Assembly: GCA_003956705.1 (NCBI GenBank) | Contig: QZCP01000667.1 | Span: 410,389 to 474,388 of the forward strand | Direction of reading: 5' to 3' | Origin: Brevipalpus yothersi | Taxonomy: Eukaryota > Arthropoda > Arachnida > Trombidiformes > Tenuipalpidae | DNA length: 64,000 nt | Part shown: positions 48,241 to 58,672 of the stretch, piece after piece | How the letters are laid out: the number at the start of each line of letters is the position of its first letter | Numbering within the stretch: position 1 is the stretch's first letter | Position numbers and translations under genes: made by a program | Notes under the pieces: generated by a model | What the model saw: the letters and a program-made list of their open reading frames with translations, nothing else | Told to the model about the DNA's origin: nothing | Database searches by the model: none

Positions 48241-49503
48241 CTAAACTTTTTGCAGATTATCACCTCTTTTGTCAATAAAAAACAGATCATCTCCAGAGCT
48301 TGTTTCCTTGCCCTCTTGACCCTCAGATTCTTCGTCGCTTAAGAGAATTTCTTCAGGATTTGGCTTAGGTTTAGATAATTCTAAAATGAGCTGCATCGGA
48401 TCATCTACACCCAACCTATCACAAAATTCTTTGGTTTGAAGGTTGATGAAATTTCTAGTTCGCCCAGGATCAATATCATCATCTTTGAAAACAGGTGGAC
48501 TAAGCTGAAAATTATCGGGTATTCGAAGATCTTCGAATTTTTTCTCCACATATGGTAACTCATCCTCAACTTTCGACTGTGGCTCTGTCCACAGATCTGG
48601 CATACTACGCTCTGGAAATTTTTCTATGCTTAAAAATTCATTTGTCACTCTAAGAATTGCTAACCATTCTTTATCATAGAAAAAACCTTGCTCTTTTGGC
48701 TCTTTTCTTGGCTCGATATCAATTATTTCCAAATAGTGTCTTCGGGGTAGACACTTGTCAAGGGCTAAAAATTTGGTTGTCCTCTCGGGATCATGAGCAA
48801 CATTCGCCTCGAAGCGGACATGTAGGTGGGCAGAGAACCAATATCGAGGTTTCAACTGGGTAAGGAGATCATCTAACATTGGACTACCCAATTTTCCTGA
48901 GTTAATATCTTGGGCAAAAAATGGCTTTCTTCTCAACAGTCCATTGATATCACCATAGTGACAAATATTAGACGGCCAATCATGTGACATGAAGATGTCT
49001 AAATCTTGCTTAATACGCATCAATCGATAAGCTTCTAAGTGTCGAGTGTGGTAAGCACTTCTCTTGGTATCCTCGTTCATCGGAAGCCTTTCAAAATGGC
49101 CATAGTCCGTGTGTGGACGATTGAAAATACCCGATATGCCACCAATTCGGAGACCATTGAATTGGATAACATTAGAATAGCCCATGTAATAAATATTCGG
49201 TGCCACCCAACCACCATACGGTAAAGTGATCAAGTAGTTGGATGCTTCATGGTTGCCACCAATGAAGATGGTCAAAATGGGTGCTTTTCGCTGACCAAAA
49301 TAATACTGATGAAATGTTCCAAGTTGCCGGTATTTGGGAGGTATGCAAACACACTTGAAATCATTATGATTACGTATCGATTGAAAATCCCCATTGATCA
49401 ACAGTAAATCAATTTTGTAACCTTTCTGGTTTTCCAGCTGTTCCAATTGTTCATAAACAGTGTCCAATTCACCGTGAATACATCCAACAATGGCCACCTT
49501 CAT
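48241..49503 (-). CDS. DBR1: RNA lariat debranching enzyme
   Basis: Metallophosphoesterase that hydrolyses the 2'-5' bond of excised intron lariats in the nucleus. A single coding exon gives 420 residues, shorter than vertebrate DBR1 (about 540) mainly in the variable C-terminal tail. The active-site set is intact: C8 and H10 in VGCIHGE, D39 in NGDFQ, N84 and H85 in GGNHEASN, H174 in MSHDWP, H226 and H228 in WFSAHLHV. Other landmarks are PPKYR, LPYGGWVAPNIYY and RIGGISGIF. The start chosen is MKVAIVG, matching the family N-terminus; the frame stays open 14 codons upstream, but a TGATTTTCAG acceptor there suggests a 5' UTR intron. The C-terminus is acidic (LSDEESEGQE). Confidence 0.96.
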   Translation of the reverse strand: MKVAIVGCIHGELDTVYEQLEQLENQKGYKIDLLLINGDFQSIRNHNDFKCVCIPPKYRQLGTFHQYYFGQRKAPILTIFIGGNHEASNYLITLPYGGWVAPNIYYMGYSNVIQFNGLRIGGISGIFNRPHTDYGHFERLPMNEDTKRSAYHTRHLEAYRLMRIKQDLDIFMSHDWPSNICHYGDINGLLRRKPFFAQDINSGKLGSPMLDDLLTQLKPRYWFSAHLHVRFEANVAHDPERTTKFLALDKCLPRRHYLEIIDIEPRKEPKEQGFFYDKEWLAILRVTNEFLSIEKFPERSMPDLWTEPQSKVEDELPYVEKKFEDLRIPDNFQLSPPVFKDDDIDPGRTRNFINLQTKEFCDRLGVDDPMQLILELSKPKPNPEEILLSDEESEGQEGKETSSGDDLFFIDKRGDNLQKV

Positions 49504-49787
49504 CTTAACCGCCTTCAAGACGCTTGCCTTCTTCCTGAAAATCAAATCGTATTACTAACTCAATTCACATCGGAACACTTCCAACACCACTTACCTTCCA
49601 CTATCCTTTGGAAAAAACACTCAACAATCCGTTGATCAATCCAACTGTCAAACTTTCAATCACTTAAAATTAGTGGACAAAGAACGGTCACTTGCGAAAG
49701 TGGATTCACGATGTTTGCGATGCTAAACAAAAACATTTGATGCAATAAGCAACACAATTGAAAACTCGCCCCCTTTTGAGCATCTGC
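49504..49787. promoter_or_regulatory. Spacer with DBR1 promoter and tRNA 5' flank
   Basis: This 284-base spacer lies between the DBR1 start and the divergent tRNA-Ala. A likely 5' UTR splice acceptor for DBR1 lies just upstream of its start codon. Confidence 0.5.
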
Positions 49788-49859
49788 GGGGATGTAGCTC
49801 AGTGGTAGAGCGTTCGCTTTGCATGTGAAAGGCCCCGGGTTCGATCCCCGGCATCTCCA
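49788..49859 (+). tRNA. tRNA-Ala (anticodon TGC)
   Basis: A 72-base cloverleaf: acceptor stem GGGGATG pairs with CATCTCC (one G-T pair), discriminator A, A box TAGCTCAGTGG, anticodon stem TTCGC/GTGAA with loop TTTGCAT giving anticodon TGC at 49820-49822, and B box GGTTCGATCCC in the T arm. There is no intron and no encoded CCA. A TTTT run at about 49869-49872 would serve as RNA polymerase III terminator. Confidence 0.97.
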
Positions 49860-51041
49860 AGGTGAAACTTTTGCAGGGGTTGGAAAAGAATTTCCATGAA
49901 ATGATAATGTAACACTTATATCGACTTGCTTAAGTTTGGACTATTTCATCGAATTGGAGCGATTGAGTTGGGTGTAATTTGATGAAGTACTTGTGGCTCA
50001 ACATTTTGAGGTCACGAACCTGGGATTAGATGATTCCATGGGTCAGGGAGAAATTGATATTTCGAGGAATACTCGTCCCACGAAAGACTAGATGTTATTC
50101 CTTACGAGTTCAATGTGATTTGGATTGAATTGATGTCTTGATCTAATGAATTGAATTTTGCGATGTTTTTCCGGTGCAGTCAAACAGATTCGTTTTATTT
50201 CGAAAAATTTGTTAAAAATTATTATCATACAAAAAATTCTCAAAAGGCTCCTTTGCAGTCTAATTATATTGATACAAAAAAATAATCTGTGCATAATAAT
50301 CGATCGCTGTTCATCAAATGACAGCTCCTAGTTGGTGAAAAAAGTTGATAAAATCAATTTTTATCAACAAATATTGGAGCAAGTGAGTGACAATTTTCAA
50401 AATTTTGAAATTCCATCGCCTTGTAAAACATCATATCAACTTGAATTATTGGATTTGAACATGTGAAAAAAAGAGATCATATTGCCTCTCATGCTACTTG
50501 AGAATGAACTTTATCATCAGTTATTTGGGTTCCTAGCGTGAAAATATTGCCACTATTGGGAGACCAAAATTTGCAGGTATCAAATGAAGACGCATGAGAG
50601 ACAAATAGTGGATATGCCCAGCAGGTTGGAACTTTTTGAGCTTGTTAATGATCCTCATTTCGGTTCAAGGCAACCAGAGACATGATGAAAAATCTCTGAT
50701 CTCCTACCATATTTATGCTTGAGGCACCAGACAGGTTCGTCATTAGACACCATCGAGCAAGGTAGAGATTAGACTTGAGAGATGATGTGGGATCAAATTC
50801 TATCAATAAAGTATCCATTATTGTTGAAAAGATCTTTATTAAGTATCAGAATCTGCGGCGGTATCATTGATAACGAAGACTGTTTTTTCGCAAGCCATGG
50901 ATTCAGAGCTGGAAAGAAAAAAAATTAGTTGAAAACTCATTAAAAGCCTTCTCCAACAGATACAAAATTCATACTCATGTGTACAATAGGAAACCAACTA
51001 ATGAAAACAGCGGAACTGAATTCCAGGAAAGACACACACAA

Positions 51042-51045
<4 letters not shown>

Positions 51046-51081
<36 letters not shown>
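51046..51081. repeat. (GA)n microsatellite
   Basis: Perfect GA tract of about 18 units next to a short CA run. Confidence 0.95.
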
Positions 51082-51083
<2 letters not shown>

Positions 51084-53195
51084 TATGGATATTCCAGAGC
51101 CATAGCAAATGAGGATGATTTCTATTCTCTGAATGCAAATTAGAATGGTATGATTAGCAATCTTCATTTCATACATTGATTCGGAGGTTTTTGTTGTAAA
51201 GTTTCAAGCAGATTACTTTTGCATTATCTGACTTGTATATTATTCGCTGATTCAGAAATCAAATAATGTGAGTGGAATATCAATAATCTTGAAGTAAGAG
51301 TAAGCAAGTCATAGAATTTCGGTGAGTCTGGTGAAAGTAGAACAACGATGAAAACTCAAAATCGTCCACTGCATATTGTCAATGATGAGATGATGAGAAA
51401 AATTGTTCCCTTCAAGAGTGAAATCAAAAGCCTCTTATTTGGAAAGGAAATCGACAGGGAATCAAGAATGTTGAGAAGATGTCTGAGAGTGGTCTAAGCC
51501 ATTGGACACTGGAATTCATCGCGCTTGTGTGCGTTTTGCCTCCAGATTTCTGAGAATTAGATTTTTTTCCACCAAAATTCTTCCACTCAACCTTCCAGTA
51601 TCGAAGTATGGGATCAGCTTTGAACACAGGAATCCAGTTCACTGACTGTCGAGATTCATGAGCCCGATAATCCTTTTCTAACTCAGAATGACATCCAAGA
51701 GAGGAGAAAAAATACGATAGAAGCTTTCGAGTTCGTGATTCTTTTTTCTCTCCTCCTTTTCTGGTTATGACGTGACATTCATTCAGTTCATTTTGTTTTG
51801 ACTTTCTACTTACATTGCCTGATTTTTGGAGCCTCCTTTTGGCACCTTTTTTGCCTTTTAATGTAATCCAAAGCGTTTGACAAGTTAAACCATCTTTCTA
51901 TTTCTATTCTCTTACACTTCATCGGGTTAGCTTCACTCCATCATTCTTTCAACATTCTCAACCAAGATTCCCGCTTGATAAGCTCTCCCCTTCAGGCTAG
52001 AAAATACCCAGCTATCAGCGGTATAAATAGGTTACGAAATTCTCGAGTATCAACCAAGGAAGTAGAGAGGCTAGTAAATCTTCACTTTCTTCCACAAGAG
52101 TAGACTTCGAAGAGGATCGGACAGTGAATCTGTTATCAATTGATTAAGTGACCCTTTCAAGCTTCTCCAATCTTGAACGAAAAAAATAGTATTTCCTAAT
52201 AGATGATGAAAAAGATTGATACCAAGGCTGAATAGGATTTGAAACTTATCCATTGATCTAATCAGTCATTCTTTATCTAGATTTCATTTAATTCTTTTCA
52301 TACTATTCAAACTGATGTTGGAATATATCTCGAAGGCTGATTCATTTAATAAAAGAAAATAACAAAAAATTTGATAAGAATTCCTCAGTTTTACGAACTG
52401 GATAAGGTCCTTGGAATAGATGAGAATTTTATAATTTGACTTATCTTGATATAGCTTCTGAACTACATCAAGAATAGTTTCTCAATGTAGAACAAGATTG
52501 AGACATATCTCTATTGGATAGAAAAACCTTCTCATCTTTTATCATTACACAGGAGCTAACAATCAAAATGATTTGATCTGAGAAATATTTTAGAATAGAA
52601 TGTGTTAACGAATGGTCAAATTTTATCGATAAATAGACAAAGAGTAATTTGGATTCATCCAAGTAACTCTAGAAGTTTATATCAATCAAAATTGATGTTT
52701 CCTCGTTGGTTTTTTTAGTTGAGTTCGATTCAGGAATGAAAAATTGGAGCCATTATGGATATTGATGATTAGTCTTCCATCAATCTGAAAATTATAAATT
52801 GAGCTTGATGATAGACTGTGTTGGTGATTTCTATCATTTTCTTGGGAAAATTTTTTTCAATGGAATAAGATTTTTCAATACTTGAGAAAACACAGATTCG
52901 CGTCATTATGAAAACAATCTCAAAATCATTACCGTATTAATGATAAAATGAGCTCAGTAAATACATTGAATCAAACTTCGAGAGATCTTATTAATCACCT
53001 CAAGTGTTAGAAGAAGTCAATCTGATCAGTTTTTGAAAGCAGGAATACTGGAAAACTATCCAATAAAATTGTGGAACTTTTTTAGCTTATTCTCTAGTTA
53101 ATGGACCTGAAACAATGGTGGAAAGAAAGCTTTTTCTTCTATGAATATTGTTTTTATGGTGATAAAAGAATTTTCAAGAAGCTAAGATTGTTTGA

Positions 53196-53600
53196 ATGTT
53201 GGAAGGAATAAGAAGAAATCATGGCAGTAGTGATGCAATAATGCAAAGAAGAAACCAGATACAGTATCAGAATGAATTCCAAGAGTGTGAGCTAGATGAT
53301 TGTGATGATAATGAGCCAATGTTTTCCATGTTCTCCACCGAATCTTCATATCAGTTCAGGGAAACGAACCAGAACAGAGAATTTTTTCTCCTCAAAAACA
53401 AAGAAGAATTTATTGCTGATGGAAAAGTTCGCCCATACAGCAGGCATTACGAGAGAGAGTTGAATATTCGAATAAGAAGAATTGGTGATGAAAAAAAACT
53501 TTTGAACCAGCTATTTTATGGAGAAAGAGAATGTTCATTCTCAAAGGAATCTAGCGAAGAGATGGAAGGCTTAAGAGTTGTGTGTGAATACTTCTCATAG
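53196..53600 (+). CDS. Hypothetical protein, 134 codons
   Basis: An ATG-started frame whose composition is balanced and charged, unlike the Ser/Leu/Phe frames of the pyrimidine-rich DNA around it: Glu, Arg, Asn and Gln are frequent, with an acidic patch ECELDDCDDNEP and a basic stretch HYERELNIRIRRIGDEKK. I recognise no domain, signal peptide or membrane segment. No splice sites obviously extend it. It may be a lineage-specific gene, a relic or chance. Confidence 0.25.
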   Translation: MLEGIRRNHGSSDAIMQRRNQIQYQNEFQECELDDCDDNEPMFSMFSTESSYQFRETNQNREFFLLKNKEEFIADGKVRPYSRHYERELNIRIRRIGDEKKLLNQLFYGERECSFSKESSEEMEGLRVVCEYFS

Positions 53601-55430
53601 GAAGCTCATAAAACTATACTGGAAAAGAATTATAATAATGGTTTCGACTTCATTACAGAGAATAACGAGCTCCATGAGAGATATAACGAATTATCTGCCA
53701 GGATCATTCTTCTCTTTTCCCTTTCTCTCTTTCACTGAAAAAATGGTACTGTCAGCTCTCTTCTTATACGAGTGAGGAAAATATAATCTCAATTCTAAAG
53801 CGCTTTGCAGTCATTCGGAAAGGCTAATGATATCAAAATATGATACATTTGCTTATTGTGCTTTGTGATTAATGTATCGTTTCTTGATTGAACTGTTTCA
53901 GAGGGAAAAATTCTGATTTTCCACCTGAATTTGGAAAAAATTGATGAATTCAATTAGTTGAGAAATATTCGAAAAAGTTACAAGATCAAGAATCTTTCTT
54001 CAATTTCAAGTTTCTGATAAGATTGATCAGTTATAGTTGATGAGTCGGTAACAATAAGTTTCCAGCATTTTGAAGACAAAAACTCAAGATTCTTCCTAAA
54101 AATCATTCCAAGAATCAAAGATCCCCATGAGGGAGTGGAGATGCTATTAAATACTAATTATTTTGAATTCATACTTAAAAATTTACTCGCTTACTAGATC
54201 TAGCTCTGTTCGAAGCTTTTAGAAGACTTAAACTGTTTCCAGCTGATAAGAGAAATTTACTCATATCATGAAGTATGAAGAGAATTCTTTGCAATTTTTG
54301 AGCAATTTTTCTAGATGTCTAGTTATTTTGCCCTGGACTACCATTCTTTAGATACACCAGGAAACATGCTGGATACAGAATTCTATCACATTCAACCGAG
54401 TTACCCTCTTTTTACATTTCATCTCGTTTCAAGTGTTAAATTTTTCATTTATTTTCTAGGAGTTCCAGAAAAAAGAGAATGAAACAAGATAAAAAAATGA
54501 AAACAATTTCCTTTTAGCTACTTTATATACTTTTAGGTGAATTTTTCTCACAGAAATATTCAATATCATCAGAGATTTACAAGGTTGCAACACTGTTCTC
54601 TATTCAGTCGTTTCGAGAGACAATATTTCAAGAGAACCTGATGATAAACTTGACTTATAACAAGTAACCGGAAAAGAATTTTCTTCGATATGAGTTCTAA
54701 GAAGACTTCCGCTGACCATGTGATCATCTGGAGGATCAGATAATGTTTCAAAGTGATGATGTCTACTCGATCGATATCTGAATAGTTCAAATTGATATGT
54801 ATCCATGCATCAGTTCTCTGGCCATATCTTCTCTCTTCCTCCATCTCATGAATAAAGCTGTCCACAGAACAGGATCCGGAAGCACTTTGATACACTTGCT
54901 AAATCAGCAGTCCAAATCATTCGTTTATGATATGATTGTGAACAGAGTATTAACAATGGAATAATTTACTGCAAATACATCCACACTATTGCTACCGATT
55001 AGTCATATTGAAAGGCTCATTTGAATGCATCTCCATTCATTAGTGTTAGATGAGTTGATAGTAGTGGAACATCTGAAGATACACAGTATGTTACTAAATT
55101 GAGTGAACCTATCTAACATGGGAGAAAGTGATGTAAAAGTGATATTGCCTCCACTCAAGATTTGTTTACTCCAGAATGAAGTTAATCTCGATAGTAATCA
55201 TTAACTAGTTGATAGGAAATCAATTCTCTCTCCTCTCACCAGAGGCAATCTAGACCGAGACATATAATATGATCAAAATAAACAAGTGATAAATGAGAAA
55301 TTCCAAGGCGTTCGAGAGATAAAATTCTGTATTCAATCTGAATCATCAAGAATATGAGTATAAAAACCCTTCGATTTCGAGCCTTCCAGGAATAAACACT
55401 CATGTACGTCTATCAAATTCGGATATACTC

Positions 55431-55782
55431 ACCTTGTTCATGATACTTGTATTGGATGGGTTAGTTCTTTGACCTCTCATCCAAACAGCATGATCTCTGA
55501 TTTCCAATGAATTCTTCTGGAATATTCTCCACGATCTGAAGCAACTTATTCCTTCTTCTTTCTCAATTCGTTTTGTGCATCGAATGGAGGAATCCATTGA
55601 ATCCTCTGGGAGACAGAGAGGAAAGTCCCAGAATATCAACCAGAATCTGGCCAACCATGGTGGCTTATTGTGGACCATGCATAAGGATTTGAAAGTCGCC
55701 TGGAGGCATGAGATTTGCCCATCAAAATATGTTTTGTTGACATGATGGAGATGACCATAGCGAGTCAAATTTGAAGCGTCGC
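55431..55782 (-). other. Presumed 3' UTR of the Sidestep-like gene with a good splice donor
   Basis: Directly downstream of the receptor stop codon a different minus-strand frame is open for over 100 codons and ends at a strong donor ACAAG/GTGAGT (exon end 55433). It may be a 3' UTR intron or alternative coding end; a chance match is also possible. Confidence 0.3.
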
Positions 55783-56366
55783 TCAAACAGTAGATTCAAA
55801 CTTTGGACTTCCAGTTGCAATGACATTCACCCGAGCAGCTTTTTCGAAATCTATTTTGGCATATTCAACACTTCGCTCATCAGGGCCAGCTGCAAATGCC
55901 ATTTTGACCGTATTTGATCCCATTGGGAAGGCTATTTGAGCATATGTAGGATGTAAGGCACTCGATTGTTGTTGAGGTTGATTCTCAGAATCGTTTGGAT
56001 ATTCTGCTGAAAAGGAGAGAATTGAAAAGTTAAAATTGGAAAGAGTGCAATCAAATAAGCAAAGAAGAGGTAAAAAAAATAATTTCAATCATTCAAATGT
56101 CTCCATGTGAGACTAGACTTTTTCAAATTAGTTATATTCTCTTCTTCTTTCTCCCTCAACATGGATCCTCAAGGAAAACAAACGAAACTAAACCTCGCCA
56201 ACTAAGAGAATAACAGCGAATACTCTTCCTGGTTGCGAAATTACAAATGAAAGAAAACAATGATATTTGCATGGCTGACTAACTGTGTGGCTCAAAGTTA
56301 GCTGAATGATATTAATAATATTGAATTTTGTCTGATTTAAGGTGAGTAAATTGAATAAAAACTTGT

Positions 56367-56407
<41 letters not shown>

Positions 56408-57158
56408 CTCTCGAGACGAAATAGTTGGATTAGTTTAGATGGTTTACCGAAACAAACACATGCACAAGATTCCCCTCTAGAACATGAATCAAACTAAGAA
56501 AACTAAGTTCTGTTTCAAGAGAGCTAAAAAAAGTGAAGCCAATTAGTTGCGCCTCTTTACTCAAAAAATTCTCAGGTGAATCAGAATAAAAAAGAGTAAA
56601 AAGAATAGATAAATCCATGAGAAGCACAGAAAATGGCCACAAATTTTACCAGGTAAGCTAGCATGGATGAATCGCATATGAGCTTTTTACACGATTGAAT
56701 GGTGAATATATTCATGTGACCGATTCGTGAGTGTGTAGACTAGAGAAAGTATGAGTAACTGTTAAGATCGGTAGACTCTATCTCTCTCTTTTTCTCTTTC
56801 TTTTGGTATAAACATTCCTGGTGGAAACTCTTCTACTACCTTAACTTTTCTTGGCTATTTATTTTTATTCGTAAAGATTCAAATATAAGGTCAACAACAA
56901 AGTGAATTAGATGGAATTGAATTCAGCGCACCAAGAGTGTCTGGGCATGAAGTTTAATACGAAGCAAGAAACCCAAGAAACATGGTTTTTGCCTTATATT
57001 TGATTATAGAAAGTGAAGCAATGATTGCAATTCGACTTGATGTTTCTATTGCTTCAATTCGCCGTTTCAACGTTTTCAGTATTCCCTTTACGATCATCAT
57101 CATGTAGACATCTCATGGGGTTAAAGCCCAGAATTTTTACTATTTCCACTATTCAACT

Positions 57159-57209
<51 letters not shown>

Positions 57210-57952
57210 AGAAATGCTTCTATGTTCACCAACGAACATGAACGTGAACTCATAAAGACAGATAGATGCATCGTTGGAATCGAAGACACCGTGTTTCATG
57301 CTATCATCATGAAGATGATGAAGATGGTGATTTCAAAGGCATGTATATTGTGATTTGAATGGGATAAAGTTTGTTGTGTTATGGTTTCGGTTTAGGAGAT
57401 GAGGAAAGAAAGGATGAAAAAAAAGAGTTGAAGCAGGAAGCAAGAATAAAGGAATATGTGAGGTCAAGAGATGCTTGAGCATTGTTTTATCTGCCTTTAC
57501 ACTGTCAACAAGCTTCATGTTGACTGCATTCTGACTGATTCTCTCTTCCTCGTTTATTTTTGCTTGTTAGTTAGAGAGATGATGAATATCTCGGGGAAGA
57601 GAATGTTCATAGCATGTATTGTCCTTAGAAGAAGGGCCCAAAAGAGAATGATGGAGAAATATCTCATTCTTTTATTTTTCTTCTTTTCTTGCTTCTACTT
57701 CTCTCTCCTCCTTCTCTCTACTATCATCTTCTCTCTTTCTCTCTTTCACTCTCTCTTTTCACATGGTACTTTCGTTTTACTTTTATCATGAAGATTTTCT
57801 GTTCATCATCATTTTCCTTGATCACAGGAGCAAAGTTGAAGATGGGCAAAACAATGGGCTCGATGAAGGGCTATTCTGTTGAACAAACCAGGAGATCATG
57901 GTGGAAGCGGAAAAAGAGAAACTTAGCAAAGCTCTACGGAAAAGTTAGTAAG

Positions 57953-58025
<73 letters not shown>

Positions 58026-58615
58026 NNNNNNNNNNNNNNNNNNNNNNNNNNNNNNNNNNNNNNNNNNNNNNNNNNNNNNNNNNNNNNNNNNNNNNNNNNN
58101 NNNNNNNNNNNNNNNNNNNNNNNNNNNNNNNNNNNNNNNNNNNNNNNNNNNNNNNNNNNNNNNNNNNNNNNNNNNNNNNNNNNNNNNNNNNNNNNNNNNN
58201 NNNNNNNNNNNNNNNNNNNNNNNNNNNNNNNNNNNNNNNNNNNNNNNNNNNNNNNNNNNNNNNNNNNNNNNNNNNNNNNNNNNNNNNNNNNNNNNNNNNN
58301 NNNNNNNNNNNNNNNNNNNNNNNNNNNNNNNNNNNNNNNNNNNNNNNNNNNNNNNNNNNNNNNNNNNNNNNNNNNNNNNNNNNNNNNNNNNNNNNNNNNN
58401 NNNNNNNNNNNNNNNNNNNNNNNNNNNNNNNNNNNNNNNNNNNNNNNNNNNNNNNNNNNNNNNNNNNNNNNNNNNNNNNNNNNNNNNNNNNNNNNNNNNN
58501 NNNNNNNNNNNNNNNNNNNNNNNNNNNNNNNNNNNNNNNNNNNNNNNNNNNNNNNNNNNNNNNNNNNNNNNNNNNNNNNNNNNNNNNNNNNNNNNNNNNN
58601 NNNNNNNNNNNNNNN

Positions 58616-58672
<57 letters not shown>

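Larger units (their letters stand above)
49860..55430. other. Intergenic, little recognisable
   Basis: Unlike the left part of the window, this segment has only one GA microsatellite (51046-51081). Several open frames of 60-134 codons occur, but none shows a domain I know. The 53196-53600 frame is the most protein-like and is listed separately. Confidence 0.5.

Noticed and set aside
54569..54895. A 108-codon minus-strand frame
   Set aside because: Overlaps a second equally open frame, with no recognisable motif or splice partner.
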